Positions 1-4,982 of a DNA stretch of 5,126 bases are shown here, piece by piece. Under the pieces are notes generated by a model. It saw only the letters and a list, made by a program, of their open reading frames with translations, was not told the origin of the DNA and ran no database searches. The stretch spans positions 1 to 5,126 of the forward strand of contig JAEYQQ010000137.1 in NCBI GenBank assembly GCA_023409955.1. Direction: 5' to 3'. The stretch's first letter is position 1; each line of letters begins with the position of its first letter. The position numbers and the translations under genes were made by a program. This DNA comes from Bacillota bacterium. Its GTDB lineage: Bacteria; Bacillota; Clostridia; Christensenellales; Aristaeellaceae.

Positions 1-1502
1 TTATCATACAGCGTTGTTCGTATTGTATTTAAAATAGAAGCATACAGGTGCTTGTGGGCTTCAAGCTTATGCCTATACATGTACCGTTCAGCTGATTTGA
101 TGACCATCTCCAAAGATACATCGTCACGTTTCTTTATGGCATAACCAAGTGAAATGCTGATTTCAAGCAAATCGTCATTTCTCTTTATGCTGTGCTCAGA
201 ACAAGCATTGCGCATACGTTGGCAAATGCTTTCGGCATCATCTTCTTGTGTATTGGGCAAGAGGATGAGGAATTCATCACCGCCGATGCGGGCAACAACA
301 TCTTGTTTACGAAGACATGATTGTAAAAGCCTTGCCACTTCCTTCAGCAGCAAATCGCCTTCTGCATGACCAAAGGCATCATTCACCAGCTTCAACCCGT
401 TAACATCGCCCATAATAATAGCCAGAGGATGGTTTTCTGGTGTATTTAGTTTGATCTTTTGCTCTTCCATATATGTTCGGTTGTACAAACCAGTAAGAGC
501 ATCGTGATATGTCAAATGAAGAATCTCTTTTTCCTTCATTTTTCGTTCCGTAATGTCCTGCATCAGCCACATGGGACATTTGGCTGCCATTTCCGGTAGT
601 TCAAGCGATGCCAAAGTCAGATGAATCCATACGGAGCTGCTGTTAGGCCGTATATAGAAGCGGTCCATTTCAAAGGTGTTGGTTTTTCCTGTGGAGAAGT
701 CCTCATAAGCTGCCAAACGATCGCCGATATCTTCAGACGATATGTGTAGCGGCCATTTGGTAGAATCAAGCTTTTCAATTGGGCAGCCAAGGATATTTTC
801 TGCTACAAGATTGCAATGCATGCGCCCCTTACGGTCCTTGAACGCTACGCCCACTGGAGATTGCTCATACAACGTCCTGAATCTTGCTTCACTGAGCAGC
901 AACTCTGTATCTGTATGGATCTGCCTAAAACGCGACCACACGATAACACATACCAGCAATGTGCAGACAGGATGTATTAATAGAATAGGCCCGCTGATTT
1001 TTAGAAGTATAGGTTCTCTTGCGGTGCTGGGCAATGATAGAAAGCAAATCAGCACCAGAACGTGTGTAATGAAGCCTATAAGATAGAATTCAAAAGCAGA
1101 AAAGCGGCTGTCAAACCCTTTGCGCATAAGGCGCAGCGATCGCCATATCAGTCCTGCTGCAGCCGAAACTGTAATGGATAATATGCCTGAGATAACACCG
1201 GTCCCTCCCAGGATGATTCGGGCGGCGATGATGATGGTCGAGGCAATGACGGTAGGAAGCCACCCAAAGAACATACCCATGGTGCTGATAAGTACGGATC
1301 TTGTATCAAATATCATTTCAGGACTAAAAGGAACGGCCGTCAGCAACAGCATGACACCGGTACAACCTCCAATAATGCCGATCCATATGTTTGCTTGTGT
1401 ACCATTCTCTCTGAAAGCATCATAAACAAATGTTAATAAAATGGAGGAAATTAAGGTGATGGTGGCATTGAGCAGCATATCTTGAAAAAGCGCGATATCC
1501 AT
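1..1502 (-). CDS. Membrane sensor diguanylate cyclase (5TM-5TMR_LYT, PAS, GGDEF), C-terminus cut by window edge
   Basis: This open frame gives 500 residues with no stop before the left edge, so the 3' end is missing. Residues about 9-190 are strongly hydrophobic with roughly six or seven membrane segments. They carry the LytS-type 5TM-5TMR_LYT signature: FDTRSVLIS at 65-73 and RIILGGTGVISGI at 95-107. A PAS domain follows at about 204-320 (FRTLYEQSPVGVAF at 208-221) and closes with the PAC-like DITERK at 316-321. The GGDEF domain starts near 325 (DALTGLYNR at 334-342). It has the metal-binding Asp366, Asn374, GGDEF at 407-411, and an RxxD product-inhibition site (Arg398, Asp401) five residues before it. 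The expected activity is making c-di-GMP from two GTP at the inner membrane, controlled by an unknown envelope or ligand signal. The tail at 472-500 (AERYMYRHKL, then SILNTIRTTLYD) resembles the linker of GGDEF-HD-GYP proteins, so a phosphodiesterase domain may follow. The ATG at 1502 is supported by AAGGTGG seven bases upstream. Confidence 0.93.
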   Translation of the reverse strand, partial: MDIALFQDMLLNATITLISSILLTFVYDAFRENGTQANIWIGIIGGCTGVMLLLTAVPFSPEMIFDTRSVLISTMGMFFGWLPTVIASTIIIAARIILGGTGVISGILSITVSAAAGLIWRSLRLMRKGFDSRFSAFEFYLIGFITHVLVLICFLSLPSTAREPILLKISGPILLIHPVCTLLVCVIVWSRFRQIHTDTELLLSEARFRTLYEQSPVGVAFKDRKGRMHCNLVAENILGCPIEKLDSTKWPLHISSEDIGDRLAAYEDFSTGKTNTFEMDRFYIRPNSSSVWIHLTLASLELPEMAAKCPMWLMQDITERKMKEKEILHLTYHDALTGLYNRTYMEEQKIKLNTPENHPLAIIMGDVNGLKLVNDAFGHAEGDLLLKEVARLLQSCLRKQDVVARIGGDEFLILLPNTQEDDAESICQRMRNACSEHSIKRNDDLLEISISLGYAIKKRDDVSLEMVIKSAERYMYRHKLEAHKHLYASILNTIRTTLYD

Positions 1503-1509
1503 CTGGTTA

Positions 1510-1523
1510 CCACCTTATAAGGT
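1510..1523 (-). promoter_or_regulatory. Ribosome binding site of the GGDEF gene, overlapping a 12-bp palindrome
   Basis: On the minus strand AAGGTGG (1510-1516) lies seven bases before the ATG at 1502 and fixes this start. The site overlaps the perfect palindrome ACCTTATAAGGT (1512-1523). A DNA-binding dimer could in principle sit here, but a loopless palindrome is a poor RNA hairpin. The ribosome site is well supported; any regulatory role for the palindrome is a guess. Confidence 0.75.
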
Positions 1524-1525
1524 CA
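1515..1525 (+). repeat. 11-bp direct repeat TTATAAGGTCA, copy 1
   Basis: TTATAAGGTCA occurs here, immediately before the GGDEF start, and again at 1759-1769 just after the EIIC stop. The flanking bases differ (C before and TTC after here; T before and AAT after in the second copy). The two copies nearly bracket the whole gap. Confidence 0.7.
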
Positions 1526-1544
1526 TTCAATGGATGTTCCACAA

Positions 1545-1572
1545 TTTATAATCCATCGAGCTTTTGTGTAAA
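1545..1572 (-). promoter_or_regulatory. SigA-like promoter for the GGDEF gene
   Basis: Read on the minus strand, TTTACA (1567-1572) and TATAAA (1545-1550) are separated by 16 bp. Each matches its consensus at five of six positions. Transcription would start near 1538, giving a leader of about 36 nt before the ATG at 1502. The TTTACA hexamer is the same as the -35 box of the neighbouring EIIC gene. Confidence 0.6.
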
Positions 1573-1650
1573 AAGGAATGTATAAAACCTATGCATAACC
1601 GGCTTTAGTATACCATGCAGCATTTCTGTTTGTCATCTGCCTGTTGGCAT

Positions 1651-1661
1651 AAAATTAGGCT
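1651..1661 (+). repeat. 11-bp direct repeat AAAATTAGGCT, copy 1
   Basis: AAAATTAGGCT is repeated exactly at 1717-1727, where it forms part of one arm of the palindrome. Both copies are followed by similar AT-rich sequence (ATATATATCGCT here, ATATATTGCT there), so the true repeat may be about 30 bp with small gaps. This copy has no matching partner arm close by. Confidence 0.65.
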
Positions 1662-1693
1662 TTTTGTAAATATATATCGCTTTTAGGTTCGAA

Positions 1694-1730
1694 AACAGCC
1701 TGATTCTGCTAAAAGCAAAATTAGGCTGTT
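1694..1730. terminator. 37-nt hairpin, possible weak terminator of the EIIC gene
   Basis: Positions 1694-1705 pair with 1719-1730 over 12 bases. A single 1706/1718 mismatch follows, then TGCT/AGCA (1707-1710 with 1714-1717) closes around a three-base loop. In plus-strand RNA the one irregular pair in the outer stem is G-U; in minus-strand RNA it is an A-C mismatch. On the minus strand, downstream of the EIIC stop, the stem ends in GTT followed by TT and then CG, so the U-tract is short. Termination after the EIIC gene is plausible but would be weak. An operator or RNA-level control element is an alternative. Confidence 0.5.
1717..1727 (+). repeat. 11-bp direct repeat AAAATTAGGCT, copy 2 (in palindrome arm)
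   Basis: This copy overlaps the right arm of the palindrome at 1694-1730. Because the other copy lies 66 bases away, the left arm of the palindrome could pair with either copy in a transcript that covers both. Confidence 0.65.
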
Positions 1731-1758
1731 GATATATTGCTATAGAATAACTATATGT

Positions 1759-1769
1759 TTATAAGGTCA
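1759..1769 (+). repeat. 11-bp direct repeat TTATAAGGTCA, copy 2
   Basis: Second exact copy, offset 244 bp from the first and lying 9-19 bases downstream of the EIIC stop codon on the minus strand. It could be a shared protein-binding site or the scar of an insertion. Chance is possible but not very likely in so short an interval. Confidence 0.7.
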
Positions 1770-1777
1770 AATCAGCA

Positions 1778-2833
1778 CTACAGGTTCAGTTTCATGTCTC
1801 CATGCTTTATTAAACCCCAGCTGCGCATCAACTCGCTGGTTCCCAGGGAGATGAGAGCAGGTAGAACAATATGAAGTACCACGATTTTCACGGCTAGCAA
1901 TCCAGCGCCATCAACCTGTGTCATGGCTCGCCATGTACCGATCTGCCCCACAAACCCGGAGGTGCCCATGCCGGCAAAAACGCCGGAGTTGTGCATTTGA
2001 AACAGGGTGGTGGCAAGAGGACCGACAATGGCGGATGCTAGTGTGGGCGGGATTAGGATCAGGGGATGAACAAGTATATTGGGTACCTGAAGCATGGACG
2101 TACCAATACCTTGGGCAATAAGGCCGCCTGGGCCGTTCTCACGGTAGCTGGAAACCGCAAAACCAACCATTTGGGCGCAGCACCCGGCTGTGGCGGCTCC
2201 GGCAGCCAACTGTAAGCCCAATCCCAGCTGTCCACCTTCGGGCACAGCAAATATCATGGCGCAAAGCGCTGCGGAGGAGATCGGCGCTGTCAGCACCAGG
2301 CCTACCACCACCGATACGATGATACCCATGGGAATGGGTTGCAGGAGCGTTGCTGTATCTATGAAGTTGCGAAGAAGTGTCATGATATAGTTTACACCGG
2401 GGCTGACGATAGTAGCAGTGAGGCCGCCGATTACAAGGGTGGCAGTGGGGATCAGAATAATGTCAAGCTTTGTTCTGCCGCCGATAAAGTTTCCTGCTTC
2501 AGCACCTGCTACTGCTGCAATATAACAGCCAAGTGGGCCGCTGAGCACATACCCTAAGGCTCCGGAGACAGCAGAGGTGAAGATGGCCAATGGCTTTACC
2601 TTCATGCCCCAGGCAACAGATACGCCGATGGCGGCGCCGACGACCTCCGGCATTTTCGCTGTGGCAGCTAGCTCACTGAGTATGGACAAGCCTGGAACAA
2701 AGGTACCGATTTGATCCAATATAGTACCGATAATTAAAGTGGAAAAGAGACCTAGTGCCATAGCGCTCAATGCATCCAGCCCATAACGTTTCAGAAGTCG
2801 TGCCCCAAGGGATGGTTTCTTACTTTCCTGCAT
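1778..2833 (-). CDS. PTS EIIC-family membrane protein, PfoR type (PF13303)
   Basis: This 351-residue protein is almost entirely hydrophobic and fits the single-domain PTS_EIIC_2 family, which includes the clostridial PfoR proteins. Recognisable blocks are GAAIGVSVAWG (66-76), AEAGNFI (111-117), PISSAAL (184-190), GCCAQMVGFA (217-226), SYRENG (229-234), GTSMLQVPNI (244-253), PPTLASAIVGPLATT (262-276) and GMGTSGFVGQIG (288-299). About eight to ten membrane or re-entrant segments can be drawn. By family, it would be the membrane translocator of a sugar PTS, but no EIIA, EIIB or HPr domain is fused or encoded nearby and the substrate is unknown. PfoR was named as a regulator of the Clostridium perfringens perfringolysin gene; no toxin gene is visible here, so I do not assign that role. 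The ATG at 2833 follows AAAGGGG with a 6-base gap. The next gene on this strand begins 275 bases downstream, with its own promoter. Confidence 0.9.
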   Translation of the reverse strand: MQESKKPSLGARLLKRYGLDALSAMALGLFSTLIIGTILDQIGTFVPGLSILSELAATAKMPEVVGAAIGVSVAWGMKVKPLAIFTSAVSGALGYVLSGPLGCYIAAVAGAEAGNFIGGRTKLDIILIPTATLVIGGLTATIVSPGVNYIMTLLRNFIDTATLLQPIPMGIIVSVVVGLVLTAPISSAALCAMIFAVPEGGQLGLGLQLAAGAATAGCCAQMVGFAVSSYRENGPGGLIAQGIGTSMLQVPNILVHPLILIPPTLASAIVGPLATTLFQMHNSGVFAGMGTSGFVGQIGTWRAMTQVDGAGLLAVKIVVLHIVLPALISLGTSELMRSWGLIKHGDMKLNL

Positions 2834-2858
2834 AGCAATCCCCTTTCAAATTCGCTAC

Positions 2859-2887
2859 ATTATAAGACATTGCGAGAAAGGTGTAAA
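2859..2887 (-). promoter_or_regulatory. SigA-like promoter for the EIIC gene
   Basis: On the minus strand TTTACA (2882-2887) and a perfect TATAAT (2859-2864) are separated by exactly 17 bp. Transcription would begin near 2852, leaving a short leader of about 19 nt that holds the AAAGGGG ribosome site (2840-2846). This is one of the strongest-looking promoters in the window. Confidence 0.78.
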
Positions 2888-2960
2888 GGGATGAGATGCG
2901 CTTCTATTAATAAAATTCACTGCTAGTTCCACCAGTTGCAAGTGTTTTCCATTCGCTATA

Positions 2961-2989
2961 TTGACGAGGATGGATGAAAAGGCTACAAT
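2961..2989 (+). promoter_or_regulatory. SigA-like promoter for the DUF6273 gene
   Basis: TTGACG (2961-2966) and TACAAT (2984-2989) lie on the plus strand with a 17-bp spacer, each one base from consensus. The start of transcription would be near 2996, about 136 nt before the chosen ATG at 3132. The spacer contains AGGATGGAT, which recurs in the leader at 3040-3048. Confidence 0.7.
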
Positions 2990-2994
2990 GATTG

Positions 2995-3017
2995 TCAGAA
3001 CGTACAAACATCAGAAC
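2995..3017 (+). repeat. Tandem heptamer TCAGAAC, 16-bp period
   Basis: TCAGAAC is present at 2995-3001 and 3011-3017, starting at about the predicted transcription start of the DUF6273 gene. Two same-sense half-sites spaced 16 bp apart could be a regulator site, but seven bases is short and coincidence is a fair explanation. Confidence 0.35.
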
Positions 3018-3119
3018 ATATGAGCGATTCTCTTCTTATAGGATGGATTTTGCATAGAAATTCGTATGTCTAATTATTCCCATACACATCTCATGAATAG
3101 GTTGTCGATAAGAAAATGC

Positions 3120-3125
3120 GGAGGG
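3120..3125 (+). promoter_or_regulatory. Ribosome binding site that sets the DUF6273 start
   Basis: GGAGGG lies six bases before the ATG at 3132. The upstream in-frame ATG at 3066 has no such site, and starting there would put 22 mostly polar residues ahead of a standard signal peptide. This decides the start in favour of 3132. Confidence 0.9.
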
Positions 3126-3131
3126 ATTTCC

Positions 3132-3902
3132 ATGAAGCGTTCAATCGTCTTGACGGCGTTCACATTTTTCGTATTGGTGTCTTTGCTTGGCACCATTCCA
3201 GGATACGGCATCACACAGGCTGCTGCGCAATCAACTGAGGAACTGGTATCCATTGGTGATACGGTCTGTTTCGGCTTGTATCAACCGGATGATGTCAGTG
3301 ATAGCGAGGCTGCTCCTATCGAGTGGATTGTTCTGGACCGGCTAGATGGCAAGCTGCTTTTGATATCAAAGGATGGGATTGAGACAGGGCCTTACAATAG
3401 CGAAAAGGTAAGGGTCACCTGGGCTGAATCCTCCTTAAGAACCTGGCTGAATTTTGATTTTGTGCTGCTAGCCTTTGAGTATGAGGAGTATTGTGCCATT
3501 GCAGAGACTGTGGTGACGACACCGGCAGGCTCGTTCAAGTCTCCGGCTACGGGTGAAAAGATTAAAATTGCTGCATCGGAGGATACTAATGATCTTGTTT
3601 TTTTATTGAGCGTAGCAGAGGTGCAGAAATATTTTCCCCAAACCAACCACAGAATGGCTAAAAACAGTGAATACCTGTTGGATCGGCCGGAGGAAACAAT
3701 GCCATATCCAGCAGAAGGTGATGCTTGTGACTTTACTTATTCCAACTGGTGGCTGCGTGATGTGCGCAAGGATAATGGCATTAAATCTGGCTTTCATGTA
3801 AAATCCAATGGCAATATTGCCTCAGCTGGGCAAGTTAATTTAAAGCGCTATGTAATACGACCAGCACTATGGGTATACGAAAGCTATTTTATGGGGGAAT
3901 GA
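3132..3902 (+). CDS. Secreted DUF6273 domain protein
   Basis: The 256-residue product begins with a standard Sec signal peptide: Lys2-Arg3, a hydrophobic core at about 5-21, and a likely cleavage site after A30-A31-A32. No lipobox cysteine is present, so release from the cell rather than lipid anchoring is expected. The rest matches DUF6273: SIGDTVCFGLY (40-50), PIEWIVLD (62-69), LLLISKDGIE (75-84), WAESSLRTWLN (97-107), DLVFLLSVAEVQKYF (154-168), NWWLRD (205-210) and the closing RPALW (243-247). The WxxSxLRxWLN, FLLS, WWLR and RPALW blocks are the family's hallmarks, as in many clostridial surface proteins. The biochemical role is not known to me, and no enzyme signature is visible. Departures from the usual pattern are WWLRD where WWLRS is common, and an unusual LNFDFVLLAFEYEEY segment. 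It is convergent with the AraC gene and divergent from the EIIC gene. Confidence 0.88.
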   Translation: MKRSIVLTAFTFFVLVSLLGTIPGYGITQAAAQSTEELVSIGDTVCFGLYQPDDVSDSEAAPIEWIVLDRLDGKLLLISKDGIETGPYNSEKVRVTWAESSLRTWLNFDFVLLAFEYEEYCAIAETVVTTPAGSFKSPATGEKIKIAASEDTNDLVFLLSVAEVQKYFPQTNHRMAKNSEYLLDRPEETMPYPAEGDACDFTYSNWWLRDVRKDNGIKSGFHVKSNGNIASAGQVNLKRYVIRPALWVYESYFMGE

Positions 3903-3944
3903 CATGTTAAATGAAATCCTTAATTAAATTATATTCTGTTAGCA

Positions 3945-4868
3945 TTAGAACCATCCCGTATATTCTAAAATAGAGGGTTTGATTATGGGAGATACAGTTC
4001 GCCGGAACTGATTGGGTGCACAACCGATGATCTCCATAAAGTGCCTGTTGTAGCTGGATACGGATCCAAATCCTACTTGCTCGGATATGGCTGCGATACT
4101 GTCCTCTGTGCTGCGCAGCAGTGTGCAGGATTCCATGATTCTGGTGGTATGAATGAATTTCAGCGGGCTTTGCTGCATGATGGAATGAAAGGTTCTTCGA
4201 AAGTGAGTGGGGCTAACATGGCAAAGGCTAGCCAGATGCTCCATGGGAAAATCATACATATAATTGGCGTGGATATAGTCCAGTGCGGGGGCGATAGGAA
4301 GTGAATCCCCGCTCTTTTTTTTATCTTGCTTTCTTACAGTTTGGGCGTAGATTCGCAAAAACAACATCAGCAGTGAAAGACAAAGCCCCCGGACGCTTGT
4401 TTGATAGTTCATAGGCTTTTGCTCCATCTCTTCAATGATCATCAGCGTTAACTGATGTATTTGGGGATACTCACTGGAGGATAGGATCATATTACTGTCC
4501 TGCAGCATATCTGCATACAGGCCGCCCTCTGGAAGTATATCCTGAAAATAGCTGCGCAAAAGCTCCTGGGGGTTGAAGAAAAGGTAGGCCCAGAGACTGG
4601 CCTGGCCTGGATTGCTGTAGGTTGTATGAGGAACATTCCGGGCGATGCATGTTACGTCCCCGGCAGTAAAGGTACGGGGAGCTCCATAAAACTCCATCAC
4701 ACCGCTGTCGGTTAGACAGAGGCCTACTTCCAGGCAGTTATGAAAATGAAGACGGCCTGACTTGATATCGGAAATGTGCCAGCGTGCCCCTGACAAAAGC
4801 AGAATTGGAAAATCTGGCGGAAGTTCATAGCTTCTGTATTCAATAACGGTTCTTTTCAGCCGGGCCAT
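3945..4868 (-). CDS. AraC-family transcriptional regulator with N-terminal cupin domain
   Basis: From the ATG at 4868 the product is 307 residues, a normal length for the family. The N-terminal half is a cupin-like sensor: HFHNCLEVG at 41-49, Gly56, AGDV at 69-72 and VPH at 79-81. These His and Glu positions are typical of sugar-responsive members, but the ligand cannot be read from sequence. The C-terminal half (about 192-290) has two helix-turn-helix units: LASLCHVSPTHFRRTF at 212-227, then IAAISEQVGFGSVSSYNRHF at 258-277 followed by GCAPNQFRR at 282-290. It should be a cytoplasmic activator or repressor of a nearby catabolic or transport operon. Its own promoter and a GGAGG site drive it. 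Upstream on the same strand lies a broken sugar permease, so its natural target may have been lost. Only 42 bases separate its stop from that of the convergent DUF6273 gene. Confidence 0.93.
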   Translation of the reverse strand: MARLKRTVIEYRSYELPPDFPILLLSGARWHISDIKSGRLHFHNCLEVGLCLTDSGVMEFYGAPRTFTAGDVTCIARNVPHTTYSNPGQASLWAYLFFNPQELLRSYFQDILPEGGLYADMLQDSNMILSSSEYPQIHQLTLMIIEEMEQKPMNYQTSVRGLCLSLLMLFLRIYAQTVRKQDKKKSGDSLPIAPALDYIHANYMYDFPMEHLASLCHVSPTHFRRTFHSIMQQSPLKFIHTTRIMESCTLLRSTEDSIAAISEQVGFGSVSSYNRHFMEIIGCAPNQFRRTVSPIIKPSILEYTGWF

Positions 4869-4876
4869 GAATGTAA

Positions 4877-4881
4877 CCTCC
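4877..4881 (-). promoter_or_regulatory. Ribosome binding site that sets the AraC start at 4868
   Basis: On the minus strand GGAGG (4877-4881) precedes the ATG at 4868 by eight bases. The alternative in-frame ATG at 4883 overlaps the first G of this site and lies only about 10 nt from the predicted transcript start, with no good ribosome site of its own. The start at 4868 is therefore preferred, trimming five residues. Confidence 0.8.
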
Positions 4882-4899
4882 ATGCCTGCTTTTTACAGT

Positions 4900-4928
4900 A
4901 TTATACATAGCGGAGTGCCTGAATTCAA
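4900..4928 (-). promoter_or_regulatory. SigA-like promoter for the AraC gene
   Basis: On the minus strand TTGAAT (4923-4928) and a perfect TATAAT (4900-4905) are 17 bp apart. Transcription would begin near 4893, giving a leader of about 24 nt to the ATG at 4868. The promoter lies just beyond the break in the permease remnant, so the regulator does not depend on upstream transcription. Confidence 0.75.
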
Positions 4929-4982
4929 CCCCATTTATGCAGGGATTACTTGCGTATATATAGCGAATTGTTACCGGATTGT

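Larger units (their letters stand above)
1503..1777. other. Intergenic gap between the EIIC and GGDEF genes
   Basis: This AT-rich 275-base gap has no credible coding frame. It contains the GGDEF promoter and ribosome site at its left end, a 37-nt palindrome at 1694-1730, and two different exact 11-bp direct repeats (1515-1525 with 1759-1769, and 1651-1661 with 1717-1727). I looked for the conserved core of a c-di-GMP-I riboswitch before the GGDEF gene and did not recognise one. A small noncoding RNA cannot be excluded. Confidence 0.6.
2834..3131. other. Divergent control region between the EIIC and DUF6273 genes
   Basis: No coding frame in this 298-base stretch has a convincing ribosome site. 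It holds one promoter facing each way, with the two -35 boxes 73 bp apart. The part between them includes a weak interrupted inverted repeat (CACT at 2918-2921 with AGTG at 2941-2944) that might be an operator, though I would not rely on it. The rightward transcript has a long leader of about 136 nt with only weak local hairpins. Confidence 0.6.

Noticed and set aside
154..1425. Three plus-strand open frames (154-369, 742-1086, 1120-1425)
   Set aside because: They lie opposite the GGDEF gene, have no family resemblance and no good ribosome sites; the minus strand explains the whole stretch.
1651..1670. Plus-strand terminator suggested by AGGCTTTTTG
   Set aside because: There is no plus-strand gene upstream, and the GCCT/AGGC stem is only four pairs with a wide loop.
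1503..1777. c-di-GMP riboswitch before the GGDEF gene
   Set aside because: I could not recognise the conserved core of class I or II on the minus strand; the promoter also leaves a leader of only about 36 nt.
1918..2557. Short frames inside the EIIC gene (plus: 1918-2121, 2190-2390, 2339-2557; minus: 2059-2250)
   Set aside because: These are other-frame readings of a clearly coding, conserved EIIC sequence.
1778..2833. Calling the EIIC gene a toxin-gene regulator because of its PfoR similarity
   Set aside because: The protein is an integral membrane EIIC-like protein with no DNA-binding domain and no toxin gene is present.
3066..3131. Longer N-terminus for the DUF6273 protein, starting at 3066
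   Set aside because: It has no ribosome site and would place a polar stretch before a normal signal peptide; the ATG at 3132 has GGAGGG six bases upstream.
3392..3797. Minus-strand frames 3392-3646 and 3603-3797
   Set aside because: They are antisense shadows of the DUF6273 gene with no recognisable domain.
4041..4304. Plus-strand 87-codon frame opposite the AraC gene
   Set aside because: The minus strand encodes the conserved AraC DNA-binding domain here; this frame is cysteine- and glycine-rich and resembles nothing known.
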